Origin: Anadara kagoshimensis
Lineage: Eukaryota; Mollusca; Bivalvia; Arcoida; Arcidae
NCBI GenBank assembly: GCA_021292105.1
Contig: CM037867.1
Span: forward strand, 11,480,721-11,544,720
Length of the DNA stretch: 64,000 nt
Direction of reading: 5' to 3'
Of this stretch, positions 31,849-44,578 are shown piece after piece. The notes beneath the pieces are model-generated. The model saw nothing but the letters and a program-made list of their open reading frames with translations. It searched no databases and was not told the DNA's origin. Made by a program: the position numbers and the translations under genes. The first letter of the stretch is position 1, and each line of letters begins with the position of its first letter.

Positions 31849-34800
31849 AAGAGGCCCATGGGCCTTATAAGCTCACCTGATAACTAATGGCTAGCTGATA
31901 GATTTAAAGAAAACGTAAATACTAAACCCCAATGACTTTTTTCTTTACATCAAAATGATCATTGTATCAATACCTACAACATTCTAATATACATGCCTAT
32001 ACAAAACGTTTATAGTTTTCAAGATAATTAACCATTTCAGTATTGTTTTACATCTGTGACCTTGACCTTTAAATCCATGACCTTTTTCTATACATCGAAA
32101 TGATTGTTTTATCGATACCTACAACATTCTAATATACATCCTTATACAAAAAGTTAATAGTTTTCGAGATAATTAACCATTTCGGTATTGTTTTCGCATC
32201 TGTGACCTTGACCTTTGAACCCATGACCATTTTCTATACATCAAAATGATCGTTGTATCAATACCTGCAACATTCTAATATACATGCCTATACAAAACGT
32301 TTATAGTTTTCAAGATAATTAACCATTTCAGTATTGTTTTACATCTGTGACCTTGACCTTTAAACCCATGACCTTTTTCTATACATCGAAATGATTGTTT
32401 TATCGATACCTACAACATTCTAATATACATCCTTATACAAAAAGTTAATAGTTTTCGAGATAATTAACCATTTCGGTATTGTTTTCGCATCTGTGACCTT
32501 GACCTTTGAACCCATGACCTTTTTCTATACATCAAAATGATCGTTGTATCAATACCTACAACATTCTAATATACATGCCTATACAAACAAGAGGCCCATG
32601 GGCCTTAACGCTCACCTGAAGAAGAGTACATATCTTATGCAGAGGTATAGAGAATATCAAATTTTCAGCAATAAGGGCCAATAATATGCAAGTATTTTTG
32701 CAAATTAATTATAATAATTATTATATAAGTATGCTATATATAACATATTTAAGTCTAGCTACAATATATTATTTATAAACAGCTAAAACATCTGTATATT
32801 AAAATGTGCATTAGGCCAATACCTACAGTATTCCAATATACATGCCTATACAAAGAGTTTATAGTTTTTGAGGTAATTAACTATTTAAGTATTCGTTTGC
32901 ATCTATGACCTTAACCTTTAAACCTATGACCTTCATTCATATATCAAATGATTGTTGTGCAAATGCCTACAATATTCTAATATACATGCCTATACAAAAA
33001 GTTTATAGTTTTTGAGATAATTAACCATTTAAATATTCGTTCGCAGCTATGACCTTGACCTTTGAACCTATGACCTTCATTCATTATCAAAATGATCGTT
33101 AGACCAATAACTACAATATTCCAATATACATACCTATACAAAAAGTTTATAGTTTTTGAGATAATTAACCATTTAAGTATTCGTTCAATTCTATGACCTT
33201 GACCTTTGAACCTATGACCTTCATTCATATATCAAAATGATCATTAGGCCAATACCTACAATATTCCAATATACATGCCTATACAAAAAGTTTATAGTTT
33301 TTGAGATAATTAACCATTTAAGTATTCGTTCGCGTCTATGACCTTGACCTTTGAACCTATGACCTTTATCTATATATCAAAATTATCGTTAGGCCAATAC
33401 CTACAATATTCCAATATACATGCCTATACAAAAAGTTAATAGTTTTTGAGATAATTAACTATTTTGGTATTCTTGGACATCTGTGACCTTGACCTTTGAA
33501 CCCATGACCCTGATCTATGTATCAAAATGATCGTCATGTTAATACCTACAAATAACTGAAAATCCTACGCCATTTTCACGAGAAATGTTAAAAAAATAGC
33601 ATTTTTTATCAAAGGTCAAAAACTGGGACATGACCTTGACCTTCGACCTTGACATCAATTGGAAGAAAATTGCAAGACAAGATCAACAGTGAAAACTCCA
33701 TACAATTATCTTCAGCCGTTATGAAGTTATAACAATAAATGTCTCATTTTAAAAATTACGTAATTTTACGCAAAAAACGCGTAACCTATTTTACGTCTAA
33801 TGTTCATGAAAAACACAATTTTAATGTTCCCAGGTATGCTGAATCCAAATATCCAATCAAAATTTGCCTGCACCTTTTGGTTTCAGAGAAGAAGATTTTT
33901 TTGTCTTTTTGCTATTTTTAGTAACAGCGGCCATCTTGTTGGGCGTGGCCAAACCCCGAACACAATTTTGAAAGGCTGCTACCCAGGCATGATAATCACT
34001 AAGTTTCATCAAATATGGCCCAGTAGTTTTGGAGAAGATTAAAATGTAAAGTTTACACACGACGGACGACGGACGACGCACGACGCACGACGGACGACGG
34101 ACGACGCACGACGGACGGTGATAGATTGCAATAGCTCATCTGAGCCTTTGGCTCAGGTGAGCTAAAAATTTATAGTTTTCGAGATAATTAATCATTTCGG
34201 TATTGTTTCGCATCTGTGACCTTGACCTTTGAACCCATGACCTTTTTCTATACATCAAAATGATCATTGTATCAATACCTACAACATTCTAATATACATG
34301 CCTATACAAAAAGTTTATAGTTTTCGAGATAATTAACCATTTCTGTATTGATTCACATCTGTGACCTTGACCTTTCAACCCATGACCTTTTTCTATACAT
34401 CAAAATGATTGTCGTATCAATACCTACAACATTCTAATATACATGCCTATACAAAAAGTTTATAGTTTTCGAGATAATTAACCATTTCGGTATTGTTTCG
34501 CATCTGTGACCTTGACCTTTGAACCCATGACCTTTTTCTATACATCAAAATGATCGTTGTATCAATATCTACAACATTCTAATATAAATGCCTATACAAA
34601 AAGTTTATAGTTTTCGAGATAATTAACCATTCCGGTATTGTTTCGCATCTGTGACCTTGACCTTTGAACCCATGACATTTTTCTATACATCAAAATGATC
34701 GTTGTATCAATACCTACAACATTCTAATATACATGACTATACAAAAAGTTTATAGTTTTAGAGATAATAATTATAATCAGAGGTAAAAAAAATTAGGTCA

Positions 34801-35309
34801 CGACCTTCACAATTGACCTTGACCTCATTTTGAAGATACTAACAAGAAGATGTCAAAACTGGAAACCCCATATCATTATCTGGTCAAGTAGTCAAGTTAT
34901 AACAATTTGAAGCTATTTTACGATTTTTTCAAAATTAAACGCAAAAACGCGTAACCCATTTTTCGACCGAATTTCACGAAATGAACAAACTACAGGCTTA
35001 AGACCCTAGAGAAGCCAAATATCACATCAGATTTTTTCTCCAATCAATACTTTCAGAGAAGAAGATTTTTGCACCCCTAGGTCACCTTGACCTAGGTATG
35101 GTAGCCATGGCAATGCCACGAACAAATCTGAATTGCACCGACCCAGACATGCTTCTGACCAAGTCTCGTTGAAATCTGCCAAGTACTTTCAGAGGAGAAG
35201 TCGAAAATGTGTGTTAACGACGCACGCACGCACACACGCACGCACGCACGCACATACACACGCTGCACCATACCATAAGCTCACATGACCTTTGGTCAGG
35301 TGAGCTAAA
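31849..35309. mobile_element. Hairpin-ended element (copy B, host of a nested copy)
   Basis: Starts ACAAGAGGCCCATGGGCC (31849) and ends ACATGACCTTTGGTCAGG then TGAGCTAAAA (35309). Its tandem core reads CTGTGACCTTGACCTTTGAA and belongs to a different subfamily from copies A, C and D. The core is interrupted at 32586-34168 by a complete element of the A subfamily. The end holds CGCACGCACGCACA-type short repeats. The minus-strand frame 35189-35551 overlaps its end and is not a gene. Confidence 0.75.
32586..34168. mobile_element. Nested hairpin-ended element (copy C)
   Basis: Very similar to copy A over its whole length but with fewer core units. The host reads CCTATACAAA before it and AATTTATAGTTTTCGAG after it; uninterrupted host units read CCTATACAAAAAGTTTATAG. 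The insertion therefore fell in the A-run with no obvious long target duplication. Confidence 0.82.
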
Positions 35310-35463
35310 AAATAAATTGTAACTGTCAATAGATTTGTGTTATTTCCTGTTTCTGTAATCTGTTTCATAACCTGTGAACAGGTGATTGACCTATCCATAG
35401 GTTTCAGTACCTTTTTGTGAAGACTTCTGGGTGCAGTGGAACCCTCAAAGAAAAAGAAAAGAA

Positions 35464-35616
35464 GGAAGGCCAAGAAACACCTGGTGGAGAAACTTGCAAA
35501 CAGAAATGGACAGAGAGGGATACAAATGGCAAGACCTGGGCAGATTAGCACAGAATAGAACTAGATGAAGGAGTGTTGTCAGTGGCCTATGTACCTCCCT
35601 GGTACCACAGGCATAA
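35464..35616 (+). pseudogene. C-terminal remnant of a non-LTR retrotransposon reverse transcriptase ORF
   Basis: The plus frame reads GRPRNTWWRNLQTEMDREG, then WQDLGRLAQNRTR, an in-frame TGA, and RSVVSGLC before TAA. The G-R-P-x-x-T-W opening, A-Q-N-R and V-x-G-L-C are a familiar ending of LINE-type ORF2 proteins. Only about 50 codons survive, with one stop, so it is dead. The clade is not decidable here. Confidence 0.7.
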
Positions 35617-35689
35617 GTAAGTGTCCATGGATGTGTCTGTCTTAAGTTTCATTGAAATCTGTCCAGTAATTTCAGAGAAGTCAAAATAG

Positions 35690-35785
35690 ATGTTAACTAT
35701 GCATGCATGCACACATGCACAAACAAACATATACACATTGTATTATGCTATACCTCACATGACCTTTGGTCAGGTCAGCTAATTA
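35690..35785. mobile_element. 3' end remnant of a hairpin-ended element
   Basis: GCATGCATGCACACATGCAC repeats followed by CTCACATGACCTTTGGTCAGGTCAGCTAA-type end, as in copy B. The body is missing. Confidence 0.55.
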
Positions 35786-35944
35786 ACTAATGTGACCTTC
35801 ACATAACAAGTGGTATCCAATCTCATTGGATACCTCATTACGTGTTGAATTTATAAAATTATTATATCAAAACTTATACCATATTAACAAGAAAAAGAGT
35901 AAAAATGCCAAATTAAATTTAATTTAATGAATGCAATAGAATAT

Positions 35945-36396
35945 ACAGGGGTTTAATCTACTGCTTTTTAATTGGACCATTGAAAGTTAAACTTAAAAAG
36001 TCTGATCATGCTGATGGAACTAATGTTTTTTACCAGGATAATCTTACTTTTTCTATATGATAACATAATTGCACATAGATCTTTCAATGTTGATATTGGA
36101 CTTTTAAAACTTTATGTGGGATCTGTGACAATTTAAGACAAACAGTTCTGGATCTTCCATAAAAAAACATAAGAGTATAAAAAGAAACATTAACGGTAGG
36201 AAACTTTCGCTGTTTTGACATTCTAAATTATTTCGCGGTAAGAAATTTTCAAGGTTCTGACTGTAAAAAAGTGTACCCAGAGAAATAAGAAAGTTTAGCT
36301 GAGAAGATATATTTGCGATAAAAAAGTAACTGTGAAAATCGCTAATATATTTTTCCACGCGAATGTTACTTCTTATACAGTAATTTTGAACTCCTG
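35945..36396. mobile_element. Inverted-end repeat with a nested TACTGTATA MITE
   Basis: Left ACAGGGGTTTAATCTAC and right TTTTGAACTCCTGAAT pair as in 25703-26355. Inside at 36174-36382 lies a MITE whose ends read GTATAAAAAGAAACATT and CTTCTTATACAGTA. Confidence 0.55.
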
Positions 36397-36784
36397 AATA
36401 ATATCTACATTAAATGCACAATTTATAAGCAACTGTTGCTGAAGTATGATGCTATGATCATGTACTCAATTAGCTCAGTGGTCAGGGTCCAATTCATATA
36501 TGTAGTTGGTTTGATTAAATTGGTAATATTTTCATACATTGGGTCAACAGTGACATATCTTGATGTATTTTATTTCAAAAGATCAGACAAAAGGTATAAA
36601 TGAGAAAAAAAACACCTGAATTTCTTCAAAATTAACTAAGACTAAAAAGATGGGCCATGTTTGGTCCGCCCACATACAATATTATGGTGAGACCAAAATT
36701 ATTTAAGGGTCAATGGACCAAAAGCCCCTTCTAGATTGAACACAGCCATCATGGTCCTTAGACAGAAATTAAGAAACAACTTAC

Positions 36785-37143
36785 GCAGCATTTGGTTCGA
36801 TATAAAATCCTTCCACGAAATCTATCTGTATTCGATGAAGAGCCGGAGCTGTTATTACCCAGGTGCAGTCCATTATGAGGATAGTTACCAGGGAAACCAG
36901 GTGACATAAAAAGTCCACTGCTTACTTCATTGGACAATGTTAAGTGACCACCACAGGTCACTTGTATCTCTGAGAACTGAAGCCTAAAACCGGTGTTTGG
37001 TCCATTATTAATCCATCAGAAATAAACCTTATAACCAGCATATTACTCGAGGTGTTCATTACAGCAGGTGCTTGGTTGCCACAGAAACGACCTTCTGACC
37101 CTCCACTTAAGGGTGGAGCATCTGTAGTTCCACCATTTAGAAG
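36785..37143 (-). pseudogene. CUB exon w11: fused back half of M6 and front part of M7, with two apparent frameshifts
   Basis: Opens phase 0 after ACTTTAG with LLNGGTTDAPPLSGGSEGRF, C-G-N and LVIRFISDG, then continues without an intron into VTCGGHLTLSN, LFMSPGFPGNYPHN and the next module. Homology requires frame changes near 37005-37018 (after S-D-G, before G-P-N-T-G-F) and near 36868-36875 (after Y-P-H-N, before D-C-T-W). Read literally the frame meets TGA at 36958-36960. The total length, 359 bp, still fits phase 0 in and phase 2 out, so the two indels compensate. It is the only place where the phase-1 intron between modules is absent. It could be a damaged exon or two base-calling errors. 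Confidence 0.85.
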
Positions 37144-37174
37144 CTAAAGTAAGAGAAAAATCAGCTTACTGTTT

Positions 37175-37385
37175 ACTGTATAAAAAGAAACATAAGTGGT
37201 AGAAATTTTTTGCAGTTTAGATCTTCTAAACTATTTTGTGGTAGGAAATTTTCATGGTTACGGCTCTAGGTAAAGTGAATCAAGGTAAAGAAGAAACTTT
37301 CACCGAGAAGATTATATTTGAAGTATACAAGTCACCGTGAAAATCTAGGATATTTTACCCACTAATATATATCTTCTTATCCAGT
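37175..37385. mobile_element. TACTGTATA-ended MITE, second copy
   Basis: Left TACTGTATAAAAAGAAACAT, right CTTCTTATCCAGTA. Body resembles 36174-36382. The next hairpin-ended element starts at once after it. Confidence 0.65.
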
Positions 37386-39541
37386 ACAAGAGGCCCATGG
37401 GCCTTAACGCTCACCTGAGGAAGAGTACATATCTTATGCAGAGGTTCAATGGTCAATGACATTAATAAAAGAGAATATCAAATTTTCAGCAGTAAGGGCC
37501 AATAATATGCAAATATTTTTGCAAATTAATTATAATATTATTATATAAGTATGCTATATAAACATATTTAAAGTCTAGCTACAATATATTATTTATAAAC
37601 AGCTAAAACATCTGTATATTAAAATGTGCATTAGGCCAATACCTACAATATTCCAATATACATGCCTATACAAAGAGTTTATAGTTTTTAAGATAATTAA
37701 CCATTTAAGTATTCGTTGCATCTATGACCTTGACCTTTGAACCTATGAACTTCATTCATATATCAAAATGATTGTTGTGCAAATGCCTACAATATTCCAA
37801 TATACATGCCTATACAAAAAGTTTATAGTTTTTGAGATAATTAAACATTTAAGTATTCATTCGCGTCTATGACCTTGACCTTTGAACCTATGACCTTCAT
37901 TCATATATCAAATGATCGTCGTTAGGCCAACATGTACCTTATTCCAATATACATGCCTATACAAAAAGTTTATAGTTTTTGAGATAATTAACCATTTAAG
38001 TATTCATTTGCATCTATGACCTTGACCTTTGAACCTATGACCTTCATTCATATATCAAAATGATCGATAGGCCAATACCTACAATATTCTAATATACATG
38101 CCTATACAAAAAGTTTATAGTTTCCGAGATAAGTAACCATTTAAGTATTAGTTTGCATCTATGACCTTGACCTTTGAACCTATGAACTTCATTCATATAT
38201 CAAAATGATCGTTGTGCAAATGCCTACAATATTCTAATATACATGCCTATACAAAAAGTTTATAGTTTTTTAGATAATTAACCATTTAAATATTCGTTCG
38301 CAGCTATGACCTTGACCTTTAAACCTATGACCTTCATTCATATATCAAAATAATCGTTAGGCCAATATCTAAAATTTTTCCAATATACATGCCTATACAA
38401 AAAGTTTATAGTTTTTGAGATAATTAACCATTTAAGTATTCGTTCAATTCTATGACCTTGACCTTTGAACCTATGACCTTCATTCATATATCAAAATGAT
38501 CATTAGGCCAATACCTACAATATTCCTATATACATGCCTATACTAAAAGTTTATAGTTTTTGAGATAATTAACCATTTAAGTATTTGTTCGCATCTTTGA
38601 CCTTCACCTTTGAACCTATGACCTTCATTCATATATCAAAATGATTGTTAGGCCAATACCTACAATATTCTAATATACATGCCTATACAAAAAGTTTATA
38701 GTTTTTGAGATAATTAACCATTTCAGTACTTGTTTACATCTGTGACCTTGACCTTTGAACCCATGACCTTTATTCATATATCAAAATGACCATTGTGCCA
38801 TTACCTACAATATTCTGATATACATGCCTATACAAAAAATTCATAGTTTTGCAGATATTAACTATTTTGGTATTCTTGGACATCTGTGACCTTGACCTTT
38901 GAACCCATGACCCTGATCTATGTATCAAAATGATCGTCATGTCAATACCTACAAATAACTGAAAATCCTACGCCATTATCACAAGAAATGTTAAAAAAAT
39001 AGCATTTTTTATCAAAGGTCAAAAACTGGGACATGACCTTGACCTTCGACCTTGACATCAATTGGAAGAAATTGCAAGACAAGATCAACAGTGAAAACTC
39101 CATACAATTATCTTCAGCCGTTATGAAGTTATAACAATAAATGCCTCATTTTAAAAATTACGTAATTTTACACAAAAAACGCGTAACCTATTTTCGTCTA
39201 ATTTTCATGAAAACACAATTTTAATGTTCCTAGGTATGCTGAATCCAAATATCCAATCAAAATTTGCCTGCACCTTTTGGTTTCAGAGACGAAGATTTTT
39301 TTGTCTTTTTGCTATTTTTAGTAACAGCAGCCATCTTGTTGGGCGTGGCCAAACCCCAAACATAATTTTGAAAGGCTGTTACCCAGGCATGATAATCACC
39401 AAGTTTCATCAAATACGGCCCAGTAGTTTTGGAGGAGAAGATTAAAATGTAAAGTTTACACACGACGCACGACGGACGACGCACGACGGACGGTGATAGA
39501 TTGCAATAGCTCATCTGAGCCTTTGGCTCAGGTGAGCTAAA
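37386..39541. mobile_element. Hairpin-ended element with 145-bp tandem core (copy D)
   Basis: Starts ACAAGAGGCCCATGGGCC and ends GAGCCTTTGGCTCAGGTGAG then CTAAAA. The core has about nine units with TATGACCTTGACCTTTGAAC. The frames at 39224-39583 lie in its shared unique segment. Confidence 0.78.
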
Positions 39542-39573
39542 ATATTGATACATACATATTACATACATATTGT

Positions 39574-39709
39574 GTATGTACAACCCTTCGTATCAGGTCA
39601 CATCCTTTTTTCAGTAGCTGCATCACTACTCTTTGTGCAAGCGCAACTCATAGTAATACCTGCTACTGAAAAAAGGATGAGACCTGATACGAAGGGTTGT
39701 ACATACACA
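39574..39709. repeat. Foldback (hairpin) repeat
   Basis: TGTATGTACAACCCTTCGTA and the following about 45 bp are repeated inverted after a 43-bp spacer, ending ACGAAGGGTTGTACATACA. A half-similar, unpaired stretch with GACCTGATACTGAGGCTTGT lies at 59395-59440. Possibly a MITE or foldback transposon. Confidence 0.85.
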
Positions 39710-39953
39710 TTGTGTATATGATATTTTTATCTAATATTTCCAACTAGGTTAATTAAAAAATAAAAATTCCACTTCAAGTAAAAAATTGTTTTGCAACAGA
39801 GAAACAATGAACTAATCAATGATTTATGTTCTGTGTGTAATGACGAGTTCATTATTTACATTTGACAAACCGAAGATTCCCAAATGACATCACAATGAGT
39901 AATCCTATTAAAAATACATGTGTACTTTACCCCCAATGTTGTATCACCACAGT

Positions 39954-42900
39954 GTGGATTGTGATTTGGACATGGATTGGTATGGCTTTGGATTGTGATT
40001 TGGACATGGATTGGTATGTTTGTTTTTATTTTGCTCTGGGATTGTGATTTGGACATGGATTGGTTTTTGTTTTATTTTGCTTTGGGATTGTGATTTGGAC
40101 ATCGATTGGTATGTTTGTTTAACTTTGTTTTTGGGATTGTGATTTGGACATGGATTAGTATGTTTGTTTTTATTTTGCTTTGGGATTGTGATTTGGACAA
40201 GGATTGGTATGTTTGTTTTTATTTTGCTTTGGGATTGTGATTTGGACATGGATTGGTATGTTTGTTTTTATTTTGCTTTGGGATTGTGATTTGGACATGG
40301 ATTGGTATGGCTTTGGGATTATGATTTGGACATGGATTGGTATGTTTGTTTTTATTTTGCTTTGGGATTGTGATTTGGACATGGATTGGTATGGCTTTGG
40401 GATTGTGATTTGGACATGGATTGGTATGGCTTTGGATTGTGTTTGGACATGGATTGGTATGTTTGTTTTTATTTTGCTTTGGGATTGTGATTTGGACATG
40501 GATTGGTATGGCTTTGGGTTGTGATTTGGACATGGATTGGTATGTTTGTTTTTATTTTGCTTTGGGATTGTGATTTGGACATGGATTGGTATGGCTTTGG
40601 GATTGTGATTTGGACATGGATTGGTATGGCTTTGGGATTGTGATTTGGACATGGATTGGTATGTTTGTTTTTATTTTGCTTTGGGATTGTGATTTGGACA
40701 TGGATTGATATGGCTTTGGGATTGTGATTTGGACATGGATTGGTATGTTTGTTTTTATTTTGATTTGGGATTGTGATTTGGACATGGATTGGTTCGGCTT
40801 TGGGATTGTGATTTGGACATGGATTGGTATGTTTGTTTTTATTTTGCTTTGGGATTGTGATTTGGACATGGATTGGTATGGCTTTGGGATTGTGATTTGG
40901 ACATGGATTGGTATGGCTTTGGGATTGTGATTTGGACATGGATTGGTATGTTTGTTTTTATTTTGCTTTGGGATTGTGATTTGGACATGGATTGGTATGT
41001 TTGTTTAACTTTGTTTTGGGATTGTGATTTGGACATGGATTGGTATGTTTGTTTAACTTTGTTTTGGGATTGTGATTTGGACATGGAATAGTATGTTTGT
41101 TTTTATTTTGTTTTAGGATTGTGATTTGACAAGGATTGGTATGTTTGTTTTTATTTTGCTTTGGGATTGTGATTTGGACATGGATTGGTATGTTTGTTTT
41201 TATTTTGCTTTGGGATTGTGATTTGGACATGGATTGGTATGGCTTTGGGATTGTGATTTGGACATGGATTGGTATGTTTTGTTTTTATTTTGCTTTGGGA
41301 TTGTGATTTGGACATGGATTGGTATGGCTTTGGGATTGTGATTTGGACATGGATTGGTATGGCTTTGGATTGTGATTTGGACATGGATTGGTATGTTTGT
41401 TGTATTTTGCTTTGGGATTGTGATTTGGACATGGATTGGTATGTTTGTTTAACTTTGTTTTGGGATTGTGATTTGGACATCGATTGGTATGTTTGTTTAC
41501 ATTTGTTTTGGGATTGTGATTTGGACATGGATTAGTATGTTTGTTTTTATTTTGCTTTAGGATTGTGATTTGGACAAGGATTGGTATGTTTGTTTTTATT
41601 TTGCTTTGGGATTGTGATTTGGACATGGATTGGTATGTTTGTTTTTATTTTGCTTTGGGATTGTGATTTGGACATGGATTGGTATGTTTGTTTTTATTTT
41701 GCTTTGGGATTGTGATTTGGACATGGATTGGTATGGCTTTGGGATTGTGATTTGGACATGGATTGGTATGGCTTTGGGATTGTGATTTGGACATGGATTG
41801 GTATGTTTGTTTTTATTTTGCTTTGGGATTATGATTTGGACATGGATTGGTATGTTTGTTTAACTTTGTTTTGGGATTGTGATTTGGACATCGATTGGTA
41901 TGTTTGTTTAACTTTGTTTTGGGATTGTGATTTGGACATGGAATAGTATGTTTGTTTTTATTTTGTTTTAGGATTGTGATTTGGACAAGGATTGGTATGT
42001 TTGTTTTTATTTTGCTTTGGGATTGTGATTTGGACATGGATTGGTATGTTTGTTTTTATTTTGCTTTGGGATTGTGATTTGGACATGGATTGGTATGGCT
42101 TTGGGATTGTGATTTGGACATGGATTGGTATGTTTGTTTTTATTTTGCTTTGGGATTGTGATTTGGACATGGATTGGTATGGCTTTGGGATTGTGATTTG
42201 GACATGGATTGGTATGGCTTTGGGATTGTGATTTGGACATGGATTGGTATGTTTGTTGTATTTTGCTTTGGGATTGTGATTTGGACATGGATTGGTATGT
42301 TTGTTTAACTTTGTTTTGGGATTGTGATTTGGACATGGATTAGTATGTTTGTTTTTATTTTGCTTTAGGATTGTGATTTGGACAAGGATTGGTATGTTTG
42401 TTTTTATTTTGCTTTGGGATTGTGATTTGGACATGGATTGGTATGTTTGTTTAACTTTGTTTTGGGATTGTGATTTGGACATGGATTAGTATGTTTGTTT
42501 TTATTTTGCTTTAGGATTGTGATTTGGACAAGGATTGGTATGTTTGTTTTTATTTTGCTTTGGGATTGTGATTTGGACATGGATTGGTATGTTTGTTTTA
42601 TTTTGCTTTGGGATTGTGATTTGGACATGGATTGGTATGTTTGTTTTTATTTTGTTTTTATTTTGCTTTGGGATTGTGATTTGGACATGGATTGGTATGT
42701 TTGTTTTTATTTTGCTTTGGGATTGTGATTTGGACATGGATTGGTATGGCTTTGGGATTGTGATTTGGACATGGATTGGTATGGCTTTGGGATTGTGATT
42801 TGGACATGGATTGGTATGTTTGTTTTTATTTTGCTTTGGGATTGTGATTTGGACATGGATTGGTATGTTTGTTTAACTTTGTTTTGGGATTGTGATTTGG

Positions 42901-43478
42901 ACATCGATTGGTATGTTTGTTTAACTTTGTTTTGGGATTGTGATTTGGACATGGACTAGTATGTTTGTTTTTATTTTGTTTTAGAATTGTGATTTGGACA
43001 TCGATTGGTATGTTTGTTTTTATTTTGCTTTGGGATTGTGATTTGGACATGGATTGGTATGTTTGTTTTTATTTTGCTTTGGGATTGTGATTTGGACATG
43101 AATTGGTATGGCTTTGGGATTGTGATTTGGACATGGATTGGTATGTTTGTTTTTATTTTGCTTTGGGATTGTGATTTGGACATGGATTGGTATGTTTGTT
43201 TTTATTTTGCTTTGGGATTGTGATTTGGACATGGATTGGTATGTTTGTTTTTATTTTGCTTTGGGGTTGTGATTTGGACATGGAATGGTATGTTTGTTTT
43301 TATTTTGCTTTGGGATTGTGATTTGGACTTGGATTGGTATGTTTGTTTTTATTTTGCTTTGGGATTGTGATTTGGACATGGATTGGTATGTTTGTTTTTA
43401 TTTTGCTTTGGGATTGTGATTTGGACATGGATTGGTATGGCTTTGGGATTGTGATTTGGACATGGAATGGTATGGTTT
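39954..43478. repeat. Minisatellite of 35-, 48- and 49-bp units
   Basis: All units share GGGATTGTGATTTGGACATG then GATTGGTATG. They end in GCTTT (35 bp), TTTGTTTAACTTTGTTTT (48 bp) or TTTGTTTTTATTTTGCTTT (49 bp). Unit types follow one another in repeating orders, so higher-order duplication has occurred. Over 75 units in about 3.5 kb. All long frames on either strand here are by-products. The array ends about 20 bp from the donor of exon w10. Related single units flank the donor of exon w3 (52615-52700) and occur at 63680-63720. Confidence 0.97.
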
Positions 43479-43502
43479 TTTTTTTTTTATTGTAATACCA
43501 AC

Positions 43503-43690
43503 CTGTACATAGTCACCTTGACACTGAGCTTCGTTACCGGCAAATGCGAAGGTACTGTTAAATGTGATTCTTATGGTCCGACCAGCTGGTACTTGGACCA
43601 CCCAGGTACAGTTTGAATTGATTGGATAGTGCTGTGGATAATTAGGACTATAAATCACTCCTTCTGTCATAGGCATTAGACCACCGCATA
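43503..43690 (-). CDS. CUB exon w10: front half of module M6
   Basis: After ATTTGCAG, phase 2: CGGLMPMTEGVIYSPNYP, then NSNCTWVVQVPAGRTIRITF and GNEAQCQGDYVQ, ending phase 0 before GTTGGT, a non-optimal donor. N-C-T and N-S-T are possible glycosylation sites. Confidence 0.94.
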
Positions 43691-43799
43691 CTGCAAATAA
43701 TTAAAATTTGATACTTTAAAATCATTTACTTCTGTGATGTCCAATTTTCATTGCTCTTTTTTGTACAGATGTTAACTTATGGTTTGTGGTTTTTGTACT

Positions 43800-44005
43800 G
43801 CATAAAATTAACATATGTTCTGACACTGGTCGCCATCACGGTACCAAAGCAGCGTCATGGCAACTAATGACATATTAGTGTCAGTGACATCATTAAATGG
43901 TACAATTCAGGCTGAGTTTGAATTCTTTTTGTGTGTAATTCAAGCATGCCATGCCTTCGTCAAACATTGTGGGCGTGGCAGGCGATCTGTCAATTAAATT
44001 CCTAT
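43800..44005. mobile_element. Dispersed repeat of the 12660 family
   Basis: Shares CGCCATCACGGTACCAAAGC, GACATCATTAAATGG and GTAATTCAAGCATGC blocks. The stretch 44006-44570 shows nothing else I recognise. Confidence 0.6.
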
Positions 44006-44578
44006 TCTGTAACATTATTTACTTTAGTGGTGTCTAATGGGGTTCATTGTTGCACTATGTGATACCCCTCGTCATTTGAGCAGAACAGTTACTTTATTTC
44101 CCATGTGATAAGGAATCATATAAGTTCATATTTCCCATAAAAACAATGTTATTCTTGGGATTCTGAAAGTAAACCTTGTCCAAAATGTCAAAAGTCGAAA
44201 AATTGGCTGGACTACCATGTCTGCCCAATCACTATGGTGGGGCTGTGCTAGTCCTGGTGTTGTATAAAGCAGTTATAATAGAATGATTTACTGCCAGACT
44301 TTCTGGTCCAGATCTTTTTAGGCTTGTGGTAGAATGTTTACATTTTACCAAAGGGCCGGGTTTGAGCTAGAGGGACTTCGTGAGGAAGTAGAGTTTTTCA
44401 GGTGTTTCCTCACTCCCTCCCTCCTGTAATATCACAGAAATGCCAATTTAACATCATAAAGTAATCATTTTGTTCAACATATTATTGTTATTTTTTTGAC
44501 AAGAGAGAATTTGATAATACAAAGAAGAGACTGAAGCAGAATGAGAGAAAGAAATGAGACACAGGAAGACAGAAACAG

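Noticed and set aside
35189-35551. Minus-strand frame of 120 codons
   Set aside because: It spans the end of a hairpin-ended repeat and CACGCACG short repeats. The opposite strand holds a LINE remnant that explains the base composition.
39944-43232. Many overlapping frames on both strands rich in MSKSQSQ or DCDLDMDWY
   Set aside because: By-products of the 35/48/49-bp minisatellite. Frames overlap each other on both strands and change register with unit type.
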